A stretch of DNA of 64,000 bases from Physcia stellaris (GCA_018902385.1 JABSSW010000025.1:372001-436000); one strand, 5' to 3'. Numbered from the stretch's first letter, positions 1-11,708 are shown. Program-made: numbers and translations. Notes: generated by a model from the letters alone, not told the origin.

Positions 1-912
1 CCGAGTCCACTCTGCTAGCAAGTGATCGACGACATTGACGTCTGGCTGTTCCAAAATCTTGTTAGGCACCGCCAATGCAGTATTCAATTTTGCGTCTAGC
101 TGATTTAAAGGAGTCTCTTGATATTTGACCAGCGCTTTAGATTGGTCAGACCCAAGCGGAGATGGTTCTATTGCGAGTCTTTCATCACCTCCTGGATGCT
201 CTACTCCGTTGTATCTGGGTGGTGGACTTTCGATTGGGCTCTTGACATCCTCGTCATGCTCTTGCTCCGCCAATTCGTAAAGTTTCCGGAGATCCACAAA
301 TGACCAGTGCCGGACAACGACCATGTTTTGTATTTCGGCACGCTCTTGCAGCATGTCTTGTTCCTTGGGACGGTGCTTTGAGGGATCCTCACTATGAGAT
401 TGTTAGTTTGAGTAGGATCAGGGACTTCGGGGAACCTACTAAGACTCAGCAATGCGCTTTCCCAGCTGTAGCGTTTGTAACATGATCGAGAGACTGAGTT
501 TGAGCGACTCGAGCTGTCCAAGCAAATATTGCACTCTTTGCTTCTTAAAACACCATTTGACTCTCTGGGCAACAGTGATGGCTCGAATGTGACCCTTCTC
601 ATCTTTCTTCTGTACCATCTCGACCATGCTTTTGATCTCCTCGAAGACGGTTCTGCTTTGTTTCGCAATCTCATTGGTGGTTTCAAGCGCGGTCTGGGTT
701 GCGATCGACTTCGAATCCTCCAGAGTAAGGCCCACTTGCTTCAACATCAAGGAGAAGAGTGAAATATGTCTGGCGATACTCTGGATCTCGACGTCGGCCG
801 AGGCGATCTCGACTCCGACGGCGTTGAGGATCAAGGAAAGGCGAAAGCCTGCCCCAGCGACGCCGATGACTGAAGCGATTATCCTAAATGCGTCATATGT
901 CAGCATGATCAT
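1..912 (-). CDS. Fungal STAND/PigL-type N-terminal domain protein (runs off left edge)
   Basis: The reading starts at 912 and gives a helical N-terminal region (YDAFRIIASVIGVAGAGFRL followed by a long amphipathic stretch) that resembles the Fungal_N/PigL_N domain found at the front of fungal STAND and related proteins, which bind membranes or partners and often serve in non-self recognition. My model is exon 440..912, a 48-base intron at 392..439 (donor GTAGGT, branch ACTAAC, acceptor CATAG), then exon <1..391. The second exon is acidic and proline-rich and reaches VNVVDHLLAEWT at the window edge, a tail type I associate with this fungal group. No NACHT or NB-ARC domain is visible because the gene is cut by the window. 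Family assignment is from pattern only; the intron is supported by frame continuity across it. Confidence 0.6.
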
Positions 913-2078
913 TGATCTTTTGCGATTCTCGGCCCAACACGTACCCTATTTCGGCCATGTTGCTGTACGAGTGTCGCGCTCGAAGTAAAGTTGCGTTCCT
1001 GAACAGGAGTATATTTTATACGGATGATCGGCAGGGCGGACCATGGAAAATTCGTCAACTGGTGGGGACTGTTTCCGAGAATGGAGGGGCGAACACGAGT
1101 TTGGTCACAGAAGGAGATCATTCCATTCCCTTCTGAAGCCGCATCTTGAAACGCTTTCTCTCTTCACCTGCACGACCAATTCATCGGGCACTGACACTGG
1201 GCTTGAACACACGCGGTCTGTCGCCAGTCAGCCTATGGAAAAGTCGACATGTTGTGTAACTGCTCTGGGCGAATGGATGTGCCCCGCGTCGATTGGTGCG
1301 CAGTAACGTCGGAAGTGCCTTAGCACAGCCTTGGAAGGCTCGCTGCAGGGCATCACGCCGAGAAGATTGGTAGTCATTCGGTGATGCTGATTCACGTTGA
1401 TTGCAAATATGAAGCGATCAGAATAGTGTTTCCAGAGTAAAGTCGAGGTTGTGAGAAAGCACTTCACGAAATAGCAATTTCACGGCCAAGAGCTGGCGGT
1501 GACCCAAAGCGGGAAAGCGGATGTTCCTTTTTTGTCTCTTCACGTTTATGGCCTTGGGGCTTTTGGATCTCCCAATGATGCTTCAACTTGTTTCAAGACA
1601 CATTTCTATAGATACAAACCCTAGACGCAAAGCCTTCCTCTGGTCCAATCCAGATCTTCGCTTGACTAGCAAGGCGCCTCATGAAACCAAGGTCGCTTGG
1701 CGAGCAATCCTTAGCGCGCTTCCAGCGTCCAGTATTCAGCCATCAATTGACGATCTTCAACCAGCTGCTCCGACGAAGGATTCTACCCGTCATAATCATA
1801 GCCTTGAAGGCTTGAACACATTTACCAGCCTCTAGCGATCCAAAGATATGACATCTTTAGTGAAGTCTAATTGTGGCCCCCAAATAGCAGGTAGCACTAA
1901 GAATTATCAGAATTACCCCTGCGTACTACCGATCCTTTGGTGCTACGACTTGAGCCGTGTCGAAAATGGCCGAAAGGGCATGCTCCAGCCTCGTCGTATA
2001 TCTCCTCTGTGTTTTTCTTTCGGCTCTTCAGAGTTTGCGACCTCGCTTTCCTCGTCCCTGTCCGCGGTTGTCCCTTGA
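913..2078. other. Intergenic, no gene recognised
   Basis: Balanced-composition DNA. Several open frames of 70-105 codons exist on both strands (for example + 1521..1835, starting with a hydrophobic run), but none has a recognisable domain or convincing splice partners. It probably holds the 5' regions of the divergent genes at 912 (minus) and 2079 (plus). Confidence 0.5.
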
Positions 2079-3323
2079 ATGACAATGTCCATCTTTTTCT
2101 TGTTGTTGTCATTCTATATACTTGGTAGCGTACATGGCGTCGAAGTCACCCCGAATTCGGATTGTGCTTCCTTCTGTCTCCCATCTACGAACCTCGATCC
2201 ATCTCTAGACCTTTCTTCCAGCACACAAACTAGAGACCTAGTATGTAACGACTGGGAACTCAACGGTCCCAACTCAACTCGAGTGGGACGGCTTTTCCAC
2301 GATTGTCTCCAATGTGAGAGTAACAGCACCGCCGTCGACAAGCCGACGAAAGAAAATGATGTTTACTGGTTTCTCTGTAAGCTTTGCGTGTACTCCTCCG
2401 CAAGATGCTAGCTGATATTCTTCTTTGGAATAGTCAACACGAAGTTTACCCTCGACTGGTGCATTTTCTCCTACCCGGACAATAATTCCACAGCCCAATC
2501 CCGAGCTTGCAGCGACACCTGCGCAGGACCCCAAAGCGCCATGAAACTCGCCATGACCGACCAACTCCTCAAGACGAATGCGAGCCTCCAATACCAGTAT
2601 TGTGAGGACGGAGACGGTGCTTTTGCCAAGAATGTTGATGACTGCGTGGAATGTTTGCAGCATGTGCCGCAGTCGATGGCTTTGGTGAACTGTAAGAGAC
2701 AATCCTTTTTCGTTATACTTGCTCCGTTGTGGGGGTGCGGCGTTCAGGGAACCGAGCAGTTGAACTGACAAGGGGTGACAGATCTCCGCGCCTTGAAAGC
2801 AGCCTGCGAGCAACAACCCAAAGCCGGCAATGGCAAAACCGTCAAGCTTGCCTTCGACCTCTATGATCTCGATTCCGCTTCTGCTTCTGCTTCTCCATCG
2901 GTCTCTTCTACCAGCTCATCCATCTCTTCTTCCGCCAGCTCATCAGCCCCGGCCAGCTCCTCGACACCAACTATCACAGCCACCAACGCACCTGCATCCG
3001 CATCCGCCTCCCCATCTCCACTCTCCACCACCACCCCTTCCCCATCAGCCAAAAACACCCACACCCTCCGCCTAGCCCTCGGCATCTCCCTAGGCCTCAT
3101 CCTCCCCCTCCTCCTCCTCTCCGCCTTCCTCATCTTCTTCCTCCGCCGCCGCCGCGCCCACCGCAGCCAAACCCCAAAACCGACCCTAGAAATGCAGCAC
3201 TCGGAACCCACCCAATCCCCACCTTCTTACCGCAACGGCCCGCACCCGGTCCCAGAAATGCAAGCCCCGGTCTCTGACTTCGTGCCTGAGGTCGATGGCG
3301 ATAAACCCCCGCGGTACCGGTGA
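2079..3323 (+). CDS. Single-pass cell-surface protein, Cys-rich ectodomain with Ser/Thr stalk
   Basis: Model: join(2079..2376, 2434..2691, 2782..3323), 365 residues; the introns of 57 and 90 bases have GTAAGC and GTAAGA donors and keep the frame. In order: a signal peptide (MSIFFLLLSFYILGSVHG), an ectodomain with many cysteines and N-glycosylation sequons (about 20-210), a low-complexity Ser/Ala/Thr/Pro stalk (about 215-278), one membrane segment (about 281-306) followed at once by RRRR, and a short cytoplasmic tail with two proline motifs, PPSY (332-335) and PPRY (361-364). The layout matches fungal wall-spanning sensor or adhesion proteins. The PPxY motif suggests WW-domain ubiquitin ligase (Rsp5-type) control of turnover, which is inference. 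No enzyme domain is seen. The second in-frame ATG at 2085 is an equally good start. Confidence 0.8.
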
Positions 3324-4085
3324 AGGATAAGTGGCTGGTGACGCCGACGAGGAGTCGGAGGGGGAGCAGTCTGAGGGAGGTGGAGTTGCCGGTGTATGAG
3401 AGGGAGGAGGTGACGGGGGAGTTGGAGGCTGGGGAGGTGGGCAGGGACAGGGGAGGGGACTGGGGGCTTAGGAGGGCGAGCTGATTTTTTGATTGGGATG
3501 TGGGTTGTGTTAGCGATTTGCATCGTTTGTGGAATTGTTTTCGGGTTCGGGCGTGGTGCTTTTATGTGTGCATGTGCTGCGCGGTTGTGGGTTTTGGGGC
3601 GTTGGGGGTTGGTGCCTAATGTACATGGCAGTGGGCGGTGATGACTTTATACCCTTTCATCGCTAGAATGAGGAGGGGAAGAGAGGACGGTGGCGTCGGT
3701 GTGGAGGATTGTGCTTTACTTGGGTAGGCCGGGGGGAGGGGGTTCAAGCAGGCTGGAGAACGGGCATAAAGCTTCACGATCCACTGGACCTGCCATTCCG
3801 CAAGCACGGGCGCAACAGCGAACCATCGAAAGCTTACCCCCATAGGTTCCCGATCATCTATCACCGCACTGCAGCCCTCAAGTTATGCAAGCAGTGTGAA
3901 GGTGTTGAGAATTTGGAATTGAGATTGAGAATGAAAGCTCAGGCTATGGTACTCGTGCGCACGAAAGACGTGCTATGCATTTATCGCCTCCGACCAAGCC
4001 GTATGCCAGCTTGCCTACGCCAAAGCCATCGCTTCTGCCCTCAGCAGTATGCCAACCGCGCACGGATTTTCCTCGGGTACACCAC
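3324..4085. other. Convergent intergenic region
   Basis: Lies between the 3' ends of the surface-protein gene (plus) and eL42 (minus). The first part is strongly purine-rich on the plus strand (GGAGG-type runs at 3340-3480). A 126-codon open frame at 3709..4089 has no recognisable features and I regard it as chance. Confidence 0.45.
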
Positions 4086-5116
4086 CTAGAACACCAGCGC
4101 CGCGCCCTTTGTCTTTTTGTCGCCCCTGTAATTATAGTCAGCCTCTGGATTTGATAGTGATGCTGGTTTTATGGCTCGGCTATTGTTGTGATCTTTCTCC
4201 CGGGCGTTGACTCCTCTTCTCTTCTCGGGCGTTGACTCCTCCCACAACCAATCTGCCCCCACAGTATTGCTCTTTCCCGTGACATCCCCCCCTCGGCCCC
4301 GCTCCATCCTCCACTCCCACATTCAGACCCAATTATAATCGAAACATATACATACCCCAATTCGAAATGCTTACACCTCTTCAGCGCCAGCTGCGCTTTC
4401 GTCTTGCACACCGTGCATTCCAGCCTCAGCACCACCTTCTTCGTCGTCTTGGCCTTTTTGTGGAAGACCGGTTTCGTCTGTCCGCCGTAGCCGGATTGTT
4501 TGCGGTCGTAGCGGCGTTTCCCTTGGGCTACTGATGAGGCCTGGGGGGTGGATTAGTAAAGGTACACTAAGCTATCTGCGACGCGGAGGGCGACTTTGGG
4601 CCGAGGTAGTGGTAATGGTGTAGAGGAGAGGGAGAGGATGATAGGAGGATAGGAGGAGGCAACGTACTTTGCCGGCTTTGTATTGTGTTACTTTGTGCTG
4701 GGTGTGTTTCTTGCATTCTTTGCCCTTGCAGTAGGTGCGGCGGGTTTTAGGGACGTTGACCTAGGTTGAGAAGATGAATTAGCATCCTAGTCTTTCCAAT
4801 ATTTGCTGGAGTTGCTGTTGGCTTCCTAAGCGGGGCAAGGTGTTGGAGAACCATAGGTGAGGGCTATGGTATGGCATTGAGACTGTTGGATCTTCTGCAG
4901 CAGGCTTTGCGGCAGCTTTCAATCTTAATTTGGGCTCTGAAAATCGTAGAAGGCCCTCCATGTCGTGCTCGTGGGGACATGCACAAGTCGTCCATGCTTA
5001 TCTTCCGTGGCAGCCGCGATGATTGAGAGCTCCTGTTTCTCTTCCCGCACGCCCCTTTCAGATATTTCCGAGTGGCCTAGGGGATGTGTCTAGATATAAG
5101 CTGGCTCACTTACCAT
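4086..5116 (-). CDS. RPL42: 60S ribosomal protein eL42 (L44/L36a)
   Basis: Model: complement(join(4086..4125, 4356..4540, 4668..4760, 5114..5116)), exactly 106 residues, the usual eL42 length. The first exon is only the ATG, followed directly by a 353-base intron (GTAAGT ... CTAG); the other introns are 127 and 230 bases. The protein begins [20 protein letters not shown], has the zinc-ribbon cysteines (C12, C17, and ECTVC further on) and ends [13 protein letters not shown], as in yeast and mould eL42. It sits at the 60S E site near the CCA end of the exiting tRNA. Residue 56 is proline ([11 protein letters not shown]), the state linked to cycloheximide sensitivity in yeasts; that consequence is inferred. 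Long first introns after the start codon are common in fungal ribosomal protein genes. Confidence 0.96.
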
Positions 5117-5530
5117 TGTGACGAGCGCAAAGGTGCCTGCTTTGTTAGAGTCGTGATTTGAACGTCGTTGCCGCCGCTTCTATGACAGTCGAGGATCTTG
5201 TGTGGTACATCTCGCTTAGCCTTATGCCAAGACGGAGATGTAATTTACAGTACCTTATCTAGCCCGCTGAGCCCGCTTACAGTACGAGCTAGCGCAGCTG
5301 AGGCATATCACAGAGATCTGACGAGAGCGGCTTGATTCTGGTGATACTTTCTGAGGCCTCGAACGGTAAGAGACTTGCGTTAGACCAAATCTATATATTC
5401 TTGCCCGGCTCAAAAGGGTACCCAGCCGGAGATTGCTAGAGAGCCGTACCGTGTGACTAGATATATTTACTTCCATCTACCAAGTCCAAGAGTCCGCAAA
5501 AACGTGCAAATCCAATTGATCATCCATCTT
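5117..5530. other. eL42 upstream region
   Basis: Holds the promoter side of eL42 and the 3' flank of the 2H gene transcribed toward it. Short T/C-rich stretches are present, but I cannot mark a specific box with confidence. Confidence 0.4.
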
Positions 5531-7275
5531 CTAACGGGCAAAGCCATTTCCCAGTCGAATAGTCTCTCCGCCACCATACCACAGCGTCCCCTTCCGACAG
5601 TCAAGACCCTTCTCTTCTCCCACAATCCATTCGCCCCCATTGTCGATTACCTCTTCCTCTCCGCCTCCTTTAGGCCAGAACTTGTCTTGTAACCATGCGT
5701 TCACTTCTTCGATCTTGTCGATCAACCTCTTAACTTTCTCATTGTCCATATTGACGGTAGTTTCTACCTCTTGTTCTTTACGAACATTTCCATTCTGCTG
5801 CACGGAGATGTCCTCCTGCGAGACGAACCGAGCAATAGTCAGATGTGCAGACGGGACGGTATATCGACTCGCAACTTCCACGCCAGCTTCAGTGCAGAGG
5901 TCGTAGAGTGAGCGCCGAAGGTGATGGTAAGTGTAGCTATCGTCTCGGACGATCTTGGCCTCTGTAGCGTTTGCAGGATCTAGATCGACTCCGTTGGCGT
6001 TTTGAGTTGTTCTAGTTGAGGAAGAAGTAGAGGAGAGCCTTTCGCCCGCGGCTGGAACGAAGCTGAGTGCTATTGCTGCTGTGTCATAGCTTAGCATTGG
6101 CTTGATGAGGCGAGTGCGGTGCGTGTAGGGGAAGTCGGTGATCTAAGAGGCCCAGATGTTAACTTAGAGAATTCGTTACGTAGAAGACTGTGCAGAGATA
6201 CTGGGTCACGAAATATCAAAATTAGAAAGACACAGCTTCTAAGCTCCTCCAGAATATGCTGCTACTCTAGTCCCATTTGACCGAGATAAGCAGACGGTAT
6301 CGCTCTTTCAGTGGGAGTGACCGTAGTTGCCAATCAAATCAAATCTATTCGTAAGTACCTTCCTGAATTCAAACGACCCAGCAAAGAATTGAAAGCCAGA
6401 ATCAACGGGCACAAAACATAGTAAAGTACTATTCAATGGGATAAAGTACCTACAGCAGGAATTGCATGACTCAATTGCTGCACAAGCTTCTCAATGGCTT
6501 GTTGAGTCTGCGAATGCGTTATCTCTAGCGCTGTCATATGCAGGCATTCTATTGGCATAAGCCAAAGATCTGTAGCTGCAGTCAGGACTATATCTCTTGA
6601 ACATTCTCTTCCAATCTCGTCCTCGAAGGATAGGTCGTCTCGGAATCCGTTCTATATATTATTTTCCATCAGGGTAAGATCGAAATGGACAAACTCGACC
6701 TACTTGGCATAGACTCCTTCAACATGGCCTGCACTTCCCCGATCAACCCTTTGAGAGCATTAGGTGGCCGAGCCCAAAATACGAGACAATGCCTTGGGTC
6801 GATGAAATGCGGATGTTGGGTGTGATGGACTAATTTAAACAGAATGGGATCTATGCTGAAACCCCGAAAAGAAGAATCAAGCAGCTCGGCTCTTTTTTGA
6901 GCGTTGCGTGCGGTACGATGAGTGGCGTAGCGAATTTGGATTAGTGCCTACAGTAAGGAGCTTTTGATTAGCTACGGATGAGATAATGCCCGCCAGAGCC
7001 CCGGTGATGAATTCTATCTCCTCTTATGCCATAGTTCAAATCTAGCACTTCATGTCTCGAGCCCTGAATCTAGGGGCTTGAAAGCAGAAAATGATCGCTC
7101 GTAGGAGAGGATGTAGGTAATCTACGGAATTACTAAGTCTTGCTTGGAATATATGAGATGCTAACCATACCTGATCGTTCTGACAGGCTAGAATGAGAGC
7201 ATCATACGGGTTGCTAAAAGCGCCGACAGTAGCACCAGAAAGATCCTCAAAAATATTACTGTCACTCGAAGCCAT
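5531..7275 (-). CDS. 2H phosphoesterase-superfamily protein (RNA ligase/cyclic phosphodiesterase-like)
   Basis: Model: complement(join(5531..6142, 6454..6638, 6704..6947, 7171..7275)), 381 residues, every junction GT-AG and in frame. The two hallmark HxT motifs of the 2H superfamily are both present: LHMTALE (H150, T152) and SAHLTIARF (H278, T280). These two histidines normally line one active site for cyclic phosphate or RNA-end chemistry (LigT/CPD-like). The conserved end (GLDCRKGTLWYGGGE) matches a set of uncharacterised fungal proteins. The start NPYDALI follows a short acidic leader; the upstream ATG at 7275 is the only one in frame. The acceptor of the second intron is the least certain: I chose ...CCGAG because it keeps the frame. 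Substrate unknown; no signal peptide, so probably intracellular. Confidence 0.8.
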
Positions 7276-9035
7276 GATGGATCGACGTTCTGATCGTGGA
7301 CGAGTAAATGAGTTGCAGCCACTTTCAAGGCTCGCTTTCCATCTTGATTAAACTGTCAGAGTAGGCCTAAGGATGGTCAGACTGATCAATGGAGGCTTCT
7401 GGATCGAGGTTTTATTGCATGTACTTGCTAATGTCTTATGATAGTAGATCGGACGTCTTTATCTCCATGGATTTAGACGCTTGTATCCAAATACAAGACC
7501 GGTATCGAACATCAAGTCATGAATCACAGAACTTTTACATCCTCCCATGATCATCATGTCATGTTATTCTCATGTCATTTTATTCTCACGTTACAGGATG
7601 TACAGAGTACAATCATCCTAGAGTGGAGACACGGTCATTATTATTTGCAGTTGATTGTATTTTTAGACAAGTCTGTCCACCGCTAATGCTTATGCATTTG
7701 AATGTCAGATTGACCGACATTGGAAACCTTGAAACACTATCCAGACACTTCTTATTCTGATCTATGCACTGGTAATCCAGGTGCTCAGATGACTGACAGT
7801 ATATCATCCTTCTCTCTTGATCTTTAGCTATGGCGTAAGTAAAAGCATTATCGAAGAGCGGTGAAGATTCTGGGCTGTAGCCAGTACCCACCAATTCACT
7901 ACTCTCACGACCCAGAAACAAAAAATTGTTGGATTGTTTATCTCGATCATCGGTTCTGGACTTGACAAATAAGCAACCTTAAAATCTAGCATGGAATCCC
8001 GGCGTGTCACTCTTCCAGCCTCGAACAAAGATGTTTGGCTGATCCTCCCATATCCTCGAGTCAATATTCGGCCTTGGTGAATTAATAAATTTCTCATTGC
8101 ATCTCTAATAAGCTCTTTAACAGCTTTTTACTATTGAGGACTGGCCTAACTGGAAGAAAGGCGGGCTTGGCGGCTCACCTACAGGTAAAATTCCTATCGC
8201 TCTAACCGGCCCATAAGCGCTAGTTGTAGTCTACGAAGCAGTGATAGTCCCGTTACCCTGTTCTGCTATCGTTACTTGCTCTTCGTCAAGATTCGGGTGA
8301 GAGGGAAGACCGAGCTGTGCGAAAATAGTAGGAAGAGGCCGGAAATGACCCAGACCAAAGGGTCAAAATTTCAAGATCGACAATATCTGCAATAGCGCTA
8401 CAGCTCCTCGCAGCACACTCGACAGAAATAGAGGCCTCTCAGAGGTACTCGAAGCATACAGAGCGCGAAAATGACTAGTTGAAGCCAAGAACGGAGGTGC
8501 AAATCAGAACTAGCCTCCAAAAGGAAATTCAAGATCAACCTGTGGGAATTGGAGTTTGGACAAGGTGTCGGAAACTCACGGGAGCGGCATGTTCATGGTA
8601 TCAGTTTATGGATTTTGTTATGATACATGGCTAACATGGATAGAGCTGCCTATCTACGAGTACCATCACACATTCTGGAACAAGCATTATTGATCGAGAC
8701 ATAGCCACCTGGCTTCTTCGCTGGTCGCGATCTATTAACTTTCAAGATCCACAAACAAAACCAATCTAATCCAATTAAGATTGCTTGGACCTCCTAACCC
8801 ACGGAAATGATAATCCATGTTCGGGATGATGGCCTTGTACATTTCGCTTGAAGCTAGTCAACATTGAAAACAAAGGGAGATCAGACGCTCATCTTATAGC
8901 CGACATGATTATTCCCAATTTGTTCGACTGTAAATTCTCAGTTTTATGGTCAACATCAACGCTGTTCAGAAACTCTATCAATCTCAACTTTTCTTTGCAT
9001 TTACATTAATTTCTGACTTTCAGTCTTGAACTTTA
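7276..9035. other. Intergenic, no gene recognised
   Basis: About 1.8 kb without a convincing gene. Overlapping minus-strand frames at 7613..7921 and 7828..8097 look partly protein-like (RGYGRISQTSLFEAGR) but cannot be joined or assigned, so they could be remnants. A cluster of CATGTCAT/ATTCTCA repeats lies near 7550-7595. Confidence 0.4.
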
Positions 9036-9071
9036 TTGTTGATATTTGCTCCCGGAAAACCATATAATATC

Positions 9072-9284
9072 ATGGGCAGAAGGGCCAAATATCAGACCGT
9101 CGAGGAAAGAAAGGGCGCGCGATGTGAACGCGCGCGCCTTGAACGCATAAGAGCAAAAGCGAATCAAGGCTCGAGTGATTCAAGTCTCGCTCCCTCAGCA
9201 GCAACATCTAGCTCCACACCACCAGGTAGTAAAGCTATACTCATTTTCCTTTCTATAGCTTTGTACAACTTCAGACCACGCTGA
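9072..9284 (+). CDS. Possible small basic gene or first exon, unidentified
   Basis: From ATG 9072 the frame reads MGRRAKYQTVEERKGARCER and continues as a basic, Arg/Glu-rich segment, then a Ser/Thr/Pro-rich stretch. This looks like genuine coding composition, perhaps a nuclear or nucleic-acid-binding leader. A donor-like GTAGTAAAG lies at about 9226, and a second frame at 9295..9597 could be a following exon, but I cannot fix the splice. The rest of 9285-9944 holds nothing else I recognise except the promoter of the next gene. Confidence 0.3.
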   Translation: MGRRAKYQTVEERKGARCERARLERIRAKANQGSSDSSLAPSAATSSSTPPGSKAILIFLSIALYNFRPR

Positions 9285-9868
9285 TAGCGCCTTCATGTTG
9301 TCTACAGACAACGTAGAGAGTCAAATATCAGAAAAGCAGAACTTCACGCCCACCATTCAGCATCAAGAGATGTCAAGCTTGAGCCTTCGATTGTTGACGA
9401 AACCTCTGCCCTCTATCCTTCACATCCACTCTCATCCTAGTAGAGTCTTAAAGCTCATGGAAAGACTGCTAGCTGATGAGAACTGGCCTTCAAAAGGATA
9501 TCCGCTTTGGATCGGGCGCGGCGTCCACCATGTCAGAAGTCACTGGTCTTTGACACGTGCAGGGTTTTGTACTATCGTCGGTCGACGACACATTTAACAG
9601 CACGACGTGCACTCTCCTGGGATGGATCGAAGCCTTGTAGGTCTAACCTCGCTGGATTGGAAATGTTGCAGGACGTAAGGTATTCTGAGGTAAGGTAGTA
9701 AAGGGCTATTAGTAGAGTAAGTGCTGAATAAGCAGTCGGCTCAATGCCGCAATGGAAGGTGCGGATACCTCGGGATGCAAGTTCCTTCGCCTGCTGAAAA
9801 TTAAATCCTCAACATGACTCTTACACATCTCAACAAAAAAATAAAAAATGTTTCGCTCTTCCAACTTC

Positions 9869-9878
9869 TATATAAATG
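9869..9878 (+). promoter_or_regulatory. TATA-like box of the caspase-like gene
   Basis: TATATAAATG lies about 70 bases before the ATG at 9945, with a CA-rich leader (CCATCAACCACTATACAGCA) between them. Position and sequence fit a TATA element; no experimental start site is known. Confidence 0.45.
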
Positions 9879-9944
9879 AATTTCGAAACCTACCTAGAGC
9901 TCATCGACGATCCTCACCCTCCATCAACCACTATACAGCACTAA

Positions 9945-11708
9945 ATGTCTCAGAGCAATCCTAACAGGACAAAGCTGCTCTTAGTGCTCGGTGTTACTCA
10001 ACACAATGACGATTGGATGATTGGAGATTTCACCGGCTTCATGGCGGCATTTAGAGAGGAATTTGCTACCATGGGAGACTTTTTCACAGCTGTCGACCTT
10101 GACACCTATGTCAAGGGAAAACATAGTAGTATCAAATTTGGGCGAGGAACTTATGAAAGAGTAGTTTATGACAAAAGCTGGGTAGACCAGGGAAAGCCTA
10201 AGCCGTATACTCTTGTTCCTTCTTCCGATCTCAAGGCCAGCACTCTAAATTGGATGGCAAGACAGGCCCAGCTTTGCGATTCAAACGATACTGTCCTTGT
10301 CATCTTGATTGGCCACGGCGATAGAAATGGTAGCGTCTTAATAGGTGACCACCTTTTATCCCCCGGCGAAGTCAGTAAGGCGCTTACTAGCTTTGATGCT
10401 GGGGTGAACATCAACGTTGTTACCAATGCATGTTATGGAGGTGTCTTGGTGAGCCACGAGAGTCTCCGCGAGTCGCAAACAAAGAGATACATTCAGGCGG
10501 CAACAACCAGTGAGGAACTGTCCGCGGCAGAATTTGATAGCTTGTCGGGCACCATGAGGTCTCCAAGCGGAGAATCTCAAAGCTCCTACTTTACCGGAGC
10601 CTTCGTCAAGTCATTAGCAAACATTTCTCTCAAAAGGCCTCCCATTAGACGCCATAGCCTCACACTTGAAGATCATTTGGAGAACCTAACCTTACAAACT
10701 TATACAAGAACCCCGCCAGGTTTTAGATCGACGCCGTCTGCTTTTTACGACTGGTCTAAGTCTATACCACTAGAACTGATTTTAAACCTCGAGTATGCCA
10801 AGATTTCAAGAAATCCTACCGACAGTTCTCGTTACGCTCGGCTGGAGTCCGATACCACTATAATGCAGGACATGCTTAGTAAATTAAGTTTGGGCTTGGT
10901 CAATGCGAACGAGGATGATACTATAGTTGACATCGACGAGGGGACATTCGGATCAACAGTTAAGAATTACCTCACTACTATTGGTCGGGCCGTGGATGTT
11001 TACGAGGTAGTGACATGTGACCGGAATATATTCGGAAAGATTGAAGATGGTTTTACGGAACCATTAATGAAAGCACAATGCTTGGTTGAAGTCACATTTC
11101 GAATTCGAGCACAATCCACGGCATTCGAGGTACTTATGATGCTCCAGGAGCACAGTTTTGTGAAAATCGACGCGCTGGCTAATCCAGCCGATCTACGACT
11201 GCATACAGTTGAGGTGTGGGACGTGATGTTGGCACTAAACACTTTCGATTTCTTCGTTGAAACAAAACCTCTGAAAGGCGCGTTGTATCCATTCTACGAA
11301 GAACCGGTGATGTGGCTTGCTACGATGATCGTACGAGGCGCGATTGTTGAAGACTTGGACATTATAACCAATTTCATCTGGTTCTCTGGTGTACTGGGTG
11401 CTTTCGATCCGGAGGCCTATCGAAGCTACTGGCCCGCAGGAAGACGGTTGAAGGTGGATCCGGAGGCATTAACGGTCATGGAAACACCACGTTGCTTCGT
11501 TGCATTCATCCTTCCGGTAGGTATGGGCAAGCATGTCGATCGTTTGTCAATTTACGAGCACGTCAACGAGGCTGTGGAACAGACCGAGTCACTTTTTCAA
11601 AACTACTTTCGCCTCACACCCGATCAATTCCGTCCAGCGAAATGGATTTCTCATTTTCATGTCCCAGCTGTGTTCACCAGCCAAGGATCAAGCAAGGTTA
11701 GTGGTTAG
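9945..11708 (+). CDS. Clan-CD (caspase/legumain-like) cysteine peptidase homologue, intronless
   Basis: One uninterrupted 587-residue frame. After a short lead (LLLVLGV), a beta strand leads to LIGHGD with H124, and a second strand leads to TNACYGG with C163. This His-Gly ... Ala-Cys dyad, spaced 39 residues, is the signature of clan-CD cysteine peptidases (caspases, metacaspases, legumain, gingipain). The p20-like part takes up about residues 8-270. The remaining 300 residues have no domain I recognise. There is no signal peptide or membrane segment, so the protein is probably cytosolic. It lacks the Q/N-rich prodomain of standard fungal type I metacaspases, so it is a separate branch, perhaps linked to regulated cell death or heterokaryon responses (inference). 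It lies 700 bases from the edge of the large repeat block. Confidence 0.75.
   Translation: MSQSNPNRTKLLLVLGVTQHNDDWMIGDFTGFMAAFREEFATMGDFFTAVDLDTYVKGKHSSIKFGRGTYERVVYDKSWVDQGKPKPYTLVPSSDLKASTLNWMARQAQLCDSNDTVLVILIGHGDRNGSVLIGDHLLSPGEVSKALTSFDAGVNINVVTNACYGGVLVSHESLRESQTKRYIQAATTSEELSAAEFDSLSGTMRSPSGESQSSYFTGAFVKSLANISLKRPPIRRHSLTLEDHLENLTLQTYTRTPPGFRSTPSAFYDWSKSIPLELILNLEYAKISRNPTDSSRYARLESDTTIMQDMLSKLSLGLVNANEDDTIVDIDEGTFGSTVKNYLTTIGRAVDVYEVVTCDRNIFGKIEDGFTEPLMKAQCLVEVTFRIRAQSTAFEVLMMLQEHSFVKIDALANPADLRLHTVEVWDVMLALNTFDFFVETKPLKGALYPFYEEPVMWLATMIVRGAIVEDLDIITNFIWFSGVLGAFDPEAYRSYWPAGRRLKVDPEALTVMETPRCFVAFILPVGMGKHVDRLSIYEHVNEAVEQTESLFQNYFRLTPDQFRPAKWISHFHVPAVFTSQGSSKVSG

Noticed and set aside
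7613-8097. Gene on the minus strand
   Set aside because: Two overlapping frames look partly coding but could not be joined or matched to a family.
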